From the NCBI GenBank assembly GCA_047967505.1, contig CM106538.1: DNA of 64,000 bases; one strand, written 5' to 3'. Source of the DNA: Dipteris shenzhenensis. Lineage: Eukaryota; Polypodiophyta; Polypodiopsida; Gleicheniales. Shown in pieces: positions 45,752-57,440 of this stretch (its first letter is position 1; every line of letters starts with the position of its first letter). Made by a program: the position numbers and the translations under genes. Under the pieces are notes generated by a model that saw nothing but the letters and a program-made list of their open reading frames with translations, searched no databases and had not been told where the DNA came from.

Positions 45752-47000
45752 TTGTCCCTGCCCTATAATGTTGAGGTGGCTCATCGCTGCACTCAGTACC
45801 TCACAGAGTACAAAGCGCCTTCACTAGGAGCTAGTTGTGGTAGTAGGAATAGAAGATGGCACGTCTGCACAAGGAGCTCACCACCAAGGTCTCCCAACTA
45901 TCATAGGAGATGGAAAGCCTCAAGCACACGTAGCAGTAGGCTAGAGAAGAGCATGTCTGCATGTTGGATAGCCTCCGCAAGCAACATGCAAACACAATAG
46001 CTTGAGCCCTCCTCTGGCCCTATGCAACTCTGCACCATGCCCAAAACCCCACTGAAGAGGCAATCCCCATGGATGTCAACATGCTGATAGAGCTCTATAC
46101 GCTCATCCTAGAAGAGCAGCAGGACCAACAATGGACACAATACATTGAGCACCTATAGCTCATCCTGGCACCAAGCTGCAAATAGATGGCAATTTTCAAC
46201 CATGATGAGTCAAAGCCAGATGGAGATGCAGTCAATGCTTCTACTCACCATTCATAGGGACATATTGAAATCACCAAGCTAGATTCACAACCTTCTGGCC
46301 AGGGTCAAGATACTATGCTTGCACTAGATGCTAGTAGCTAAAAGTAGGCAACCTTGTCCTCACAAAGGGAAAATCCCCCATGTCGATAGAGAATCCACGA
46401 ATAGATGCCGTCCTCCTACTCACTAGATTGGTTGAAAAGTAGAGTCTCCTTGACTTTGGCTCCTACAGAAGCACATATTGGCCCTCCACACAACTGGGAT
46501 GACACCAAGGACCAACTCAGGGAAGCCAAGCGCAGCATTTTAGTATTGATTGGGCAGAGCAGGAGCACAAGTTGAAGCAATAGATCAACATGCTCGAGCA
46601 AAGAAACAAGGTCCTACAAAAGGGGAGATAAAGACGAAGAGACAAGGAGACCCGCATCCTCCGAAAGAGACACTGGCTGATGAGCCACTTCTAGTTTGAC
46701 TAGTGAAACTAGCCCCCCCTTTTCCTCCACCACAGAAGAGAGCACAACAGCTTCCTTCCTCCAAGATGGTTATACAACAAGTATAAGAGGAACATAGCAG
46801 AATGGCAGCAATGGTCTACAAATTGCAAACAACCAACAATGACCTTTTGCTCAAGAAATAGCAGCTCTAGTAGAACCTTAGAACTGCTTAACAATAGTTA
46901 GTCTTCAACTGCCAGATTATTGATGATGCCTACATCAATATCCGGAGTTCCTGTGGTATGTGGTGCTCTCTAGATTTTTGTAGATACATGCATGTAATCG
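45752..47000 (+). pseudogene. gag-like coiled-coil relic with many TAG stops
   Basis: One plus-strand frame from about 45858 stays readable for hundreds of codons if stops are ignored: MARLHKELTTKVSQLS*EME, MDVNMLIELYTLILEEQQDQ, WDDTKDQLREAKRSILVLIG, and MAAMVYKLQTTNNDLLLKK. Charge and heptad pattern indicate coiled coils, as in gag-like proteins of plant LTR elements. Ten of the first eleven or so stops are TAG. An LTR-like TATA region lies behind it on the same strand. The family remains uncertain. Confidence 0.45.
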
Positions 47001-47910
47001 GGCCGCTCTACCTCAGCTATCGTTGCCACCTCCCCCATAGTGTGGAATCTACTAGCCATTCTTCCTCCATAATAGGGGCACCTCCCCCACTCAGGCAGTG
47101 ACCTGCTACACTGGCAGCCTAGCCGGCCAATAGTGATGAGTCAAAGATTCTCGTATGATACTTGGCCTTTCATACATTGCATGTAGGAGTTTCTCCAGCT
47201 ACAAGTATCTTTTGTAATGTTTGCCTTCTACAAATTTCAACCCATTCGTCTTTCATCTTTGGATGTCAGCCTGACTACTAGATAAGACCCTCCTCATTTG
47301 CATTGCCTACTTTCTAGATTGCTCAACATGCTCCTGAATGATGCAACAGAGCTCACCATCATATGCAGCCAAAGGCACCATCTTTTGATTGGGCTTACCA
47401 TGATATGTAGTCCAAAGGCGACATCGTCCAATCAGGCTTACCATGATTGGCTCAAAGGCGACATCTTTTGAGTCATTAGAAATCGTATATTAGCACCTTC
47501 TAAGTCATTATTTAAGCTCTCACCCTTGGCTATGCGATAAAATGATATTTTTCTATCAGTCTTTCTATTAATATAGAATTATCTCCCCTTCAAGGTATCT
47601 GACTTATCCTCAGGCCGTGTAGAGTTCTCAGTTTTTGCAAATGTTCCCTTGGGGATGCCAAAGTGTTAACTAGTTTGACCACCCTGATTGGGTAGGTGTT
47701 TCAATAATATGGCAAGTCTGATCGTCGGAGTCACACGACCCAAGACCCGCCTCTGACAAGCCTTTAAGGAATAATCAAAAGGGCGTCCTCTCCATGTTCA
47801 ATGTGCACAGTGGCATGTAACACTGCTCACACAGCCGTAGCCATTTATTCATATGGCAGTTAGTTCAAACCCCCATGGCACCTTACAATGACCATTGCCA
47901 ACAAGTAGGC

Positions 47911-47919
47911 TTTATAAGG
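47911..47919 (+). promoter_or_regulatory. TATA box in a possible 3' LTR
   Basis: TTTATAAGG is followed by a CT-rich start region (TACCTTCCCCTCTTTG). The block begins TGTTAAC at about 47667, after the purine-rich TTGGGGATGCCAAAG that could be a polypurine tract. Its position behind the gag-like relic fits a 3' LTR. The end of the LTR cannot be fixed. Confidence 0.35.
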
Positions 47920-48088
47920 GGTACCTTCCCCTCTTTGTAGGTTTTGGATACCAAACTTTTGAAATACAAGTGACTTTGCTCAGTTAGACCAATCAACTGA
48001 GTCGTACTACTTTGTGGGGAACTTTGAGTGCTATATTCCTCAGTTTTGTGTTCTAGCTTCTAATCTTGTTAGTGTATGTTTGGCCATG

Positions 48089-48472
48089 TTTCTTTTAGTA
48101 CTTTATCATTGAGTTTGATTAAGCAACGTGCCTTAATCATGTACTATTAAATGCCCAACCACTTGCTTTGTTTCTCGGCTTGTGGTTGTGTTAGAGATAC
48201 AACCATTTAATGTAGCATAAAAATCCTGTTAACATTCATTGGTAGCTTTTGAAAAATGAATGTCGGTTCAAACATATTTCTTTTAGTACTTTATCATCAT
48301 GTTTGGTTAAGCATTGTGACTTGATCGTGTACTATTAAACATCCGACCACTTGCTTTGTTTCTTGGCTCATGGTTGTGTTAGAGAAACGTTGTATCAATA
48401 TAACCGATGAACGTAGCAGAAAAATCCCATTAACATTCATTAGTAGCTTTTGAAAAATGAATGTCATTCAAA
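48089..48472. repeat. 188-bp tandem duplication
   Basis: Both copies start TTTCTTTTAGTACTTTATCA (48089 and 48277) and end TTTTGAAAAATGAATGTC. They differ by scattered substitutions and small gaps, for example around the inserted GTTGTATCAATATAACC in copy two. Confidence 0.9.
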
Positions 48473-50660
48473 ACTTAAAAAAAAACTAATCTATAAGAAT
48501 AATATAATTTGAAAAGGAAAGATATATTTATATGATAAGCTTATGACGTGGTTCCCAAATGTGGCATTCATTTCAAATTAGCTTAATATAATGACTTCTT
48601 GCACTTACATTTTCAAGAAAGCACCTCCAAACTAATAATTTAAGTCAATGTTACAACTTGTTTATAATGGTGAAAGATGTTTTAGGATTAGGAAGCACAC
48701 TTTGTATTTTATTTTCTTTATATCTCACATATAGAAGAAACACACTCATTATTTTGTAGAAGTATGCACCTTACATTCATATACAAGTGTTCATTTTACT
48801 TGTTCATTTAGTGGTTGTTGTGTTAATAATTACTATCCATATATATATATTCTCAACTAGTTGCTCATTTACTTGTAAAGATATGATTCCCCTACAAGGA
48901 GTGTTTTGATAACTAGTGTCCCTATACATCCTAGTCTATTGATATTTGAAAAAGTACACCACAGTACCTATTTGGACATTTATGCTCTCTACAATAGTGA
49001 TAAATTTAAAAAGGAAATTAAAATCGTTTCTAAGTTTGATGAGATTACTTGAATGACAAGTGGCTCCATTGTGATAGGATACATAAACAAAAAACGTATA
49101 TAAAAGGAATGATTCATAACAATGAAAGGAAATGTCAACAACCCAACGTACCCTGGGGAGACATGACAAGTCATATGATTCAATACTAGGAATCTAGAAA
49201 TAATTTGTTATTTGCATGCCAAAAGAAAATCGATTTAAATGATTCACTATGCTCAAATGTTACAAATTTTTTTGTAAACTTCTATGTTATAATCTTGTGA
49301 GGTGGGTATGGTATATTTTCACACCATTTATTACAACACCCTAGTATGAAATAGTGTTAGGGAATCTTGGCCATTCAATCTATGGTAAAGTACTATGCAA
49401 TGTTAGAGATATACTAATGCAGAGGTTGGATACCATTGAAATTGATTGGAGGACCTAGCATTCAATGTAAGGCCAAATGCAACGATGCACAAGTTGCATG
49501 AGCAACACCATTATTCAAGATTTAAAAATAAAGACATCCCACAAAACACATGCAAGCCAATCTTTGTGTTAAATTTAACATTGTAGAAATTTTATTGAGA
49601 AGAAATTACTTTTTCTAGTTTTCTTTACTTTAACCACGACTTATGGATATAAAGAGGGATGAGGGTTTGGGTGTGTCAAAGAGGAACAAGGCCTACATTA
49701 AAAAACCTAACATATACATGCTCAAGTGGTATGCTTCTGGATTAATAATTGGGTTGGATAATTTCCTACTAGACTCTAGATATTTGGAATTGCTATAAAC
49801 TGATGAGCATTTGTATTGATTTTACCTCATAGATAAGCGGCATTAGAAATACCCATCCTAATTAATGCACATCAAGGTGGATAATGCTAAGCTTATTATA
49901 ATCAAGTGTCATTGCTCTAGTAATAAACAAAATTGAGAATTGTTTTCTTATGTGCCTATGGGGGGTCACTTCAAACCATATACTCTTAGGGCCCATTAAC
50001 TTAAACAACTACGTATGTACATTTTTATGCTCTAAAGTCCAAATTATATCTTAAAATCTCTCTCTCATGTATGTATTCTAGGTCTACATGTCTTGACATG
50101 ACCTTGCCTTCCCCCAATGAGATTTGGTTACAGAAAACAATATCTTGTGCAATATAATTGCATCCAAGTTGAAAAGGATTACATCAATTTTGGCATCACT
50201 GTATCTATACATAAGTCCTCTATATAGAGGCAACCGATTAGATAAATTCACTTGAGACTAAAAGGTTATATGAGTAAACACTTCATGAAGTCCCCAAGAC
50301 TATGAAATTGTGTGGTGATGAAAGCATGGTAATCAAAAATCAATGGGATGTGATATCACGCCTTTTATTAAAGTGATAAAAAGAGTTTTTGGCCTGCATG
50401 TCCCCAAGATGTTGAAAAAATAGAAATTCCTATTAATTAGTTGTGGGGAAAAGAAGAGGGGTAAAAAGGAAGATGGCAAGGCCATGATTAAACTAAGGGA
50501 TAAAGGGGAGAGGTAAGGAGTTTCGATTAAAGAATAATGGAGGTGGGGACATTAAAGAAGGACCCACATGAGGTGAGATTTGGGAGAGGAGGAGGGACCA
50601 CTTATGAAACCTTAAAGAGGTGGATTATAATATTATAGTTATCTTTAGGGACGCTATACT
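48473..50660. other. AT-rich DNA, no gene seen
   Basis: About 2.2 kb with only short, unrecognised frames. An ATATATATATAT word lies near 48838. Confidence 0.5.
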
Positions 50661-50725
50661 ACTCTATAGCTTGGTGGTAGAGCTCATGTGTGTGAAATGA
50701 AAAATTATCGGTTCTAATCCCCTCT
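50660..50725 (+). mobile_element. tRNA-derived SINE-like unit
   Basis: TAGCTTGGTGGTAGAGC (50667-50683) is a very good pol III A box and GGTTCTAATCC (50710-50720) a good B box; they are 33 bases apart, as in tRNA genes. The part between does not make a proper anticodon arm, so a SINE head is likelier than a working tRNA. The 3' body and tail are not evident. Confidence 0.5.
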
Positions 50726-51600
50726 TGAATTTTAAATATAATTTGCACCCCTCTTAGACATAAGCTTAAAACATTAGCCTATGCAAAAAATATATTAAAC
50801 CATGGACAAACATAGGTTAACTAGCCTCCATGGGCCAAAACAAATACGAATGCGAAGTTGGTTTTTTTTCCATCTTTTATAAATAGGAATAAAGTGATAA
50901 AAAGAGTTTTTGGCCTTATTTTTATGATGTGAGAAAACATTGATGTATAGCTTGGCATCTTTTAATGCTTATCCACAATAATATCTTATCAAAGAGAGTT
51001 ATATATCATTTTACTTCTTTTACAAGTGCGTCATTTGCGAATAGTACACCTTATAAGGTTGAAGAATCTTCTACTTCTTTCCTTGAACTAACACCATGTG
51101 AAGGTAATTCAACTTAAATGGTAAGCCTAGAATTAAATAATCTAAGTGGAAGCTAGTTGAAGAGCATTTGAATGCTTTCGAGACGTGTGAGGTGGATGAG
51201 GGGTTGACATATAGGAGATAAACAACAAGGCAAGGAGAAATAGCTCCTTTTGAAGCACGTTGTCGAAAGGTTTGAGATTAATATAATGGAAGTGAAGAGG
51301 ATTAAGTGAAGAGGATTGGGAAAGGGGTTTGTTTTTATATGGGGGGGGCATCTAGAGGGTGTTGACTAGGGGGAGATGATATGCAATTGTTTTAAACTAT
51401 CTATGATAGATTCCGGTGAGGTACATCAACGTTTGGAAAGAGAAGTGGGACAGATTGGTGATGCGAGATGTACTTGAGAGGAGTCCCAATGGTACTTGGA
51501 TGGCTACGGGTGGAAGGGTGCGGTGGGTTAATTTGGATGTTATAGGGAAGGTATATCTAGGGAAACAAACAAATGTATAAGTTATTAACTAAATGTACTG
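50726..51600. other. No gene seen
   Basis: AT-rich and purine-rich DNA with a run of seven Gs near 51343. AAAGTGATAAAAAGAGTTTTTGGCCT occurs at about 50370 and again at about 50891, a dispersed 26-base repeat. Confidence 0.5.
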
Positions 51601-51609
51601 AGCACTCCA

Positions 51610-52384
51610 TTTGCATGCGAAATTTTGGCGATTGACGATGGCTCACGCACCCACCCTCCATTTTATATATTCCTGGAGTCGTCTTCGTCTTCCCTCAACA
51701 CTCTTGCCAGTCGCCATAGCCTCCAGATCTCCATCTCCCTCACCTCCCACTTCGTTCTTCCTTTCCTCACTCCCTTCCACCTCCCTCTTACCTCCTCCTT
51801 CTGTACTTTTGCCTCCTCATGCAGTCAGTAATCAGTGGTCGGACTTCGACTCATGCCAGATCTGCTCCTTTACGCATGCATTGGGAACCAACTGCTGCAG
51901 CTACAGTGCCCCTCTGTTTCTGAACGAGCGTGCTTGCGGAGGGACGCATCAGAATTTTTCCGCAGCTTTCGACATCAGCTGCTTGTAATCCCTGCTTTCT
52001 AAGGGCTTCGATTCCCGCAACGAGAATTTGTTGCGGGTGCTGTCAGCAACATTAATTCATCTCATTTCAAGTAGGAAGTCTTCTATTCTGTGCTTCGGTT
52101 CGCAGCCTCGCATGTTTCCCTGCGCTGCAAGTTCTTGTCATAGTATGCTCCTGACATTTTTCACCATCATCAGTTGATGTGCAAAATTTTGCTTCCAAGA
52201 TGCCTGACAGATAGTGGGTTTACCTGATGTGCTATCACAGGAAGGCATCTTGTAGCGGTGAGAATATTCGTTTCTCGGAAGTGCTACATCCCCTGGCCCG
52301 GGGCGTTTCAGGATAACCAGAGCGTGGCTTCGTTTCGGGGCGCACGTTTGTAGATTCGACTTTTTCAAGTTTCTTTTCAAATGG
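51610..52384. other. GC-richer region ahead of the coiled-coil gene
   Basis: TTTATATAT at 51662-51670 followed by a CT-rich stretch could be a promoter with a leader. A 125-residue frame (51611-51988, Ser/Pro-rich, then several Cys) is open but starts upstream of that TATA word and is not convincing. A GGCCCGGGGCG word lies near 52295. This may be upstream promoter DNA of the next gene. Confidence 0.3.
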
Positions 52385-52396
52385 CTATATAAAAGG
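52385..52396 (+). promoter_or_regulatory. TATA box of the coiled-coil gene
   Basis: CTATATAAAAGG is a near-ideal plant TATA box. It lies about 165 bases before the ATG at 52554, which leaves room for a normal start site and a leader of about 140 bases. Confidence 0.65.
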
Positions 52397-52553
52397 AGTT
52401 TCCAAACCAATATATGGTAAGGGTGTAATGCTCTGAATCTATTTGCTTAATCCGCGAAACAAGAGCCATGGCATGAAATCCGAGACAATATTAAGGTGCC
52501 ATCGACGAATTTCCTAGCTCCAAATCAACCGCAGGAACCAAAAGACTCGAAGT

Positions 52554-53087
52554 ATGGCCTCAAAGGTGGGCAAACAACAGCAGTTGTTAAGTTACACTCG
52601 GGAGCCCAGGTCAACAGATGAAGCTCCGCCTGCTCAGGGTCCATATTACGAAGCTGGCAACCCAAAAGAGAAGCTCATCAAAGCCCATCGTGACCAGACA
52701 TTAGCCGCTAACGAGCAAGCCATGAAAAGATTTGCTGGCACTTCTTCCCAACCTATGGTCTGTTCCCTCACAGTGATCCCGCATTTGCAGGATCTTCTGA
52801 AGAATGTTGACACGCAGCGGGATCAGATCTTAAGCCTCATCAACGCCATAGATCCAAACGTTCTTGTGAATGCAGATCGTAGAATGATGCAGGAGCAGAA
52901 GCTACTCAGTCAAATTACAGAACTGCAAAGAAAAGTTATAGCGGTAAGCGAGGAGCTGCATCTCATGAAAGCAAGAAATGCTCAGCTGGAATGGCAATTG
53001 AGTTCCCTTCACAACGACGAGGACCGAAGAGCTATCAGTGCTGAGTATAGCTGGGCGTCTAAGGAGGTACACGTCAAATGTATCTGA
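52554..53087 (+). CDS. Coiled-coil protein of unknown function (first exon or whole gene)
   Basis: The 177-residue frame starts MASKVGKQQQLLSYTREPRS and follows the TATA box above without an earlier in-frame start. Residues 35-70 are charged (PKEKLIKAHRDQTLAANEQA). Residues 80-105 contain HLQDLLKNVDTQRDQILSLI. Residues 115-160 form a clear coiled coil (LLSQITELQRKVIAVSEELH, then MKARNAQLEWQLSSL). No catalytic motif or signal peptide. A possible donor (AAGGAG|GTACAC) at 53066/53067 would remove the last seven codons and splice to an exon I could not find; otherwise it stops at TGA 53085-53087. Codon use is balanced and no break is seen, so it could be a live gene. I do not recognise the family. 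Confidence 0.6.
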   Translation: MASKVGKQQQLLSYTREPRSTDEAPPAQGPYYEAGNPKEKLIKAHRDQTLAANEQAMKRFAGTSSQPMVCSLTVIPHLQDLLKNVDTQRDQILSLINAIDPNVLVNADRRMMQEQKLLSQITELQRKVIAVSEELHLMKARNAQLEWQLSSLHNDEDRRAISAEYSWASKEVHVKCI

Positions 53088-53930
53088 CTTCAAGAATAGT
53101 GAGAATCCAAAATTCTCCTAGCATTAAATTTTTACTCCATTCCCTGTATAGGTCACTTAAATAATTTCCATGCCATCCTACATGCCCCATATTGATCCCT
53201 CATTCGTACTTATATCTCCTCACATGGCACCTCATGTTTTGTTCTTGGGTTTTTTGTATACCAAAAATTCTTTCGAATCATTCGTAAGACCGTTAAAACT
53301 AACTTAATAACAGTTTGATCCGATATGGCTTAGATAATTAATGTATAAAAAATATTCAATGAAACAACACAACCCTTTCAAAGGACACTCAGCCACTAGG
53401 CTTCAAAACTTTCAATGAAGACTTCAAATGGCTTGTATGTGGGACTTCTAATATGCCATGCAAGATATCAAGTCGATCGTGTATCTCCCAAGTCGGAGTT
53501 AAAAACGAGAAAATCATGCAAATAACTTGATTTCGGATTCTATATCACTCGTGATCAAGTGCTAGCATAATCAAGTAACCATAACTAATAATCACATGAC
53601 CTGTAAGACCCATGAATAAGACTACTATAATCAAATATCACAATACTATTAGATATCCACGTAACCAAAGCCTAAGTATAAGAGTGTAATTGTGTCCAAC
53701 TAGTAATGGTACATGAGCTATCATTCTATCAATAAAGTGCGACTTATCAACTATCGGCCAATGCAAGCTTGGTTGTAGCCATTTCTTGTGAGCAGGATTT
53801 TTTTAAAACCTTTTTGGTAAAAAAAAATCTTATAAATCGTATTTAATTCCATAAATCCTGAATTAATTCTTTAAAAATGTTATTTCTTATCAGGTCAAAG
53901 AAAACTTGAAAACCTGCTGCCTATGATAAG
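53088..53930. other. Non-coding, AT-rich
   Basis: No further exon of the preceding gene was recognised here. Confidence 0.4.
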
Positions 53931-55290
53931 GGACTTTACAAATCCCTTATGGGATATGATCAAATCCCGTAAGGGACATGTGAATTTCTCTATGGGACTT
54001 CAAATCCCTTGTGGGACATGGATCAAATCTCATAAGGGAGCCCAAATCTCCTATTTGGGACTTCAAATCCCATGAGGGATCCTGAACTCCTATATGCAAC
54101 TTTAAATCCCTCATAGGACATGGATCACATCTCATACGAGAGACTTCGAAACTCCTATGCGGGACTTCAAATCCCATAGGAGACCCTAAAACTCCTATGT
54201 GGGACTTTAAATTCCATAACAAACCTCCAAATGCCTATACAGGACTTGAAATATCATGTTTGGAAATTCAAATATTTCATGTGGGATATTGATTCTATCC
54301 CACAATGGACTTCTAAACTTGTATGTGGGACTTTAAATACGATGTTTAGGACTTCAAAGGTTCCATGTGGGATATTGATTGACTCTTATACGAGAGTACC
54401 AAACTCATATATGGGACTTCAAATGTCGTGCTCAACAACATTCCAAATAACTTTAAATATCCCATTTGGAAATTCAAATATTCATGTGGGATATTGATTC
54501 ACTCCCAGAGTGGACTTCTAAACTTGTATATGGGACTTTAAATTAATGTCAAGACTTTAAAGATTCTATGCAGGATATTGATCCACTCCTACAGGGGAGT
54601 ACCAAACTCATATGTGGGACTTCAAATGCCACGTTCAACAAGATTTTAAATACTCCTGCAAGATACTGATTTAATCCATCAAGGGCTATATAATAGGTTA
54701 AAAAGACTTCAAATATTGACTCCAGATACTGATTCAAATGTCGTCTTTAAGGGTTCAAATATTCAAGCGGGATAGTGATTCAAATGTCATGTTTAAGACT
54801 TCAAATATTCACGTGGGATATTCATTTAAATGGCATGTTTTAAGTTTAAGACATCATAAATGGGGGCTTCAAATTTCATGTTCAAGATTTTAAATATTCA
54901 TGCAAGATATTGATTCAAATGTCATGTTTAAGACTTCAAGTGGACACGTGCAATATTGATGTAAAGCATCAAGGGATATTGGTTTATTTCCATAAGGGAG
55001 TTCTAACAACCATGCAAGAGATGACACAAAAAGGAGAAAATCCCATGAGCAAACTTGACATCCCATGAGGGAACTTGAAGTCCCATATCGAAGCTAGAAA
55101 TTCTTAAAAATGGATATGGATATGACATATTATTTAGAGCTTTTTCTGTATCGAGAGGTTTAATTGCATAAGGGAGTTCTAATTATCATGCAAGAGATGA
55201 CACAAAACGGAGGAAATCCCTTGAGGGAACCTAAAATCCCATGAGGGAACTTGAAGTCCCATGTGGAAGCTAAAAATTCCTAAAGAAGGA
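53931..55290. repeat. Degenerate array of a GGGACTTCAAATCCC-like word
   Basis: About 1.35 kb is made of short units such as TATGGGACTTCAAATCCCAT, TATGCGGGACTTCAAAT, GATATTGATTCA and CATGTTTAAGACTTCAAAT. The first 300 bases have units near 45 bases with GGGA...TCCC inverted ends. Later units are longer and more mutated. A 100-bp block starting CATAAGGGAGTTCTAA (about 54993) recurs near 55159. Peptides read from it are repeat artefacts. Confidence 0.9.
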
Positions 55291-56480
55291 TATGGATAGG
55301 ATATATTATTTAGAGATTTTTTTATATTGTTCCAAATTCCAAGGCTTAATATATATATAATATTCCCCTTTAAAACTTTTTCCATACTTGCAAGATTCTA
55401 AAGAACATAAGTATACAAATTAATGTCACCAAGCGAAAGAACTAAAAACTAAGTACTTCATGAGGAGCTTGTGAATTGATTCAATATTTCAAATAAATCC
55501 TTCTATTTGGTTCGCCATAATAGTTGTATATTTTCTTAGTTAGTTTATGAGGGATTGGTTCTTATAAAAAATCCCATCAACAAGCTCATGTATTAACATA
55601 TAAAAATGCTTGGATACTAGAAATCTATATTCTCATTATAGGATATCCAAGTGTTATGATATTTCCTGTTATTTGGGGGTTATTTGATGTTCATGAGATA
55701 ATGCACAATTTTTTACATAATCGGAAGTGAGATGCAATGGGTAATGGAATAAAATAAGATTTCAAGGAAAATTTTGTAATAATGAAAATGTCAAATATTT
55801 GTTTTAGATCTGGAATAGTTTCTTAATCTAATTGTTTGTGATATCCATTGATCATATGTGGTTAAACATGGCAATAAAGTAAAATGTTTGACAAAAATTA
55901 GCTACTTCTAGTAACTAAACCCTAAACACTTAAAGATGATACTAATGTAAAACAAGTTAACCTCTTTAACATAGTTTACTTTCAATGGATCATACAAACC
56001 AATGCCAGGATTATTGCTACCATTGTCACTATATCAGTATAAACATAGTAATAAAGTAAAATGCTTAACCTCTATAAACACAAATGAGCTAGAATTTACC
56101 CATAAATTATAATAAATACAAAGCATTGCCAAGATCATTGCTATCAATTATCATTGTACCAATACTTGAAATAACTAAAGTTTGAGATCAATTTAGATGG
56201 TTACATTACTAAGACTCACTTTTACACATCCAAGAAAATTTTGACTAATTAATCAACATCTCCACATGCTAATGAGAATCTATGAGAAAGGTTCCTCAAA
56301 CATCAACATTAATAAGCTGCCTATACACAGATTCCAAAAACATTTTGCACGTGCATGATATTATTGCCCCCTCACTTCTTTCCTCGATGGTGTAATAGGT
56401 AATGCTAAACTTTTAATGTCTTAATAATGGCCACAATTAGGGTTTGCATAATCTTTAGTGTCGGGTGGCATTGCTAAGGG
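55291..56480. other. AT-rich DNA, no gene seen
   Basis: Short words recur, for example ACCAATACTTGAAAT at about 56158 and again at about 58012, each followed by AGTTTGA/GAATTTGA and ATCAATT, suggesting copies of one unnamed repeat. Confidence 0.5.
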
Positions 56481-56489
56481 TCGGGGGGT

Positions 56490-57440
56490 AAAAGTCAAAG
56501 TATTCATGTTCTTTCTTGGAATGTAGGGGGGTTGTGTGGTAGACAGAAACAGAAAAGCATGCATGAGGGTCATTCGCAAGTGGTACTCCTCCAGGAATCA
56601 AAAAAGTGACCAAGAAGAGAGCTAGTGGTTTGAGTGTAGGAAAGCCGAGTTTGATGTATTTTCCCAATTGCCTACAACAGAAAGGCAAATCTAGGTCAGC
56701 AATTCTAGCTCATAAATCTTTGAATGCCAAGGAGCTTGCTCATGACATAGAAGGATGGTTTGTAGCATGAATTTGATAGCTCCCATGCAATTCTGCCTAT
56801 CTCTAGCGGGGGGTAGAGAAGGAATCTTGGGATGAAGAGTAGAGCGGTGGGGAGGTGGGATGGGCTTTGATGCCATCATCACCTCTTCTCAGGATTCTCA
56901 ACCTCAGTGTATGGTTTCAATTTGGCATTTGGTCTAGTCTCAGCCTAGAAAGAGAGAATCAATTGTCTAGAGTGGAAATGGTGTCAAGGCTTGAGGGGTG
57001 ATGCGAGTCTTAAGAAGAGATTCTGGAGGAATACCACCTTTAAATAAGAACCATTTGGTTTTAATGATGTAGTGAAGGCTCGTATTTTGTTTAGGAAGGG
57101 AATTAGATTCTAGGAGGATATCTTAGATGAGAAGTTGGCTAGCTGGTTGTCTATTGACCAAATTGAGGGGTGGGTGAAGCTTAGCCTTGGGGAAAGGGAT
57201 ACAATGTAGGTGTGCTTGAGAGGATCCATGAGAGGTGGCCTTCAAATAAATTCCCTGCTGAGTCATGGAGGGAGGCTCAATGGATTCTAAGGAGACCCTG
57301 GCTCAAGAAAATCATGTCAAGGTGTGTCTGCTGCTATTTGCTACAAAAAATGCCTCTTTTTCAGGACCTGAACAAAAGATGGTCTTTGAGAAGAGGTGAG
57401 GCATGGTGGCACCAATGCCTTTGTACCATATAGAATAGCT
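56490..57440 (+). mobile_element. Internally deleted LINE (endonuclease start and post-RT tail)
   Basis: Near 56492-56600 plus-strand readings (KVKVF, SWNV-like GG, RKAC/MREVIRKWY, then QESK-like) correspond to the start of an L1 endonuclease. From 57211 ERIHERWPSNKFPAESWREA and LFQDLNKRWSLRRGEAWWHQ correspond to the region behind the RT, near its zinc-binding part. The catalytic RT between them is missing: only about 350 bases separate the blocks, too few for an RT domain. Stops and frameshifts are frequent. Confidence 0.5.

Noticed and set aside
51611-51988. 125-residue Ser/Pro- and Cys-containing protein
   Set aside because: Its start lies before a TATA-like word, it is mostly CT-rich leader-like DNA, and nothing similar is known to me.
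53931-55290. CRISPR-like spaced repeats
   Set aside because: Spacers are themselves copies of the same words, and unit length drifts; it is a decaying tandem array.
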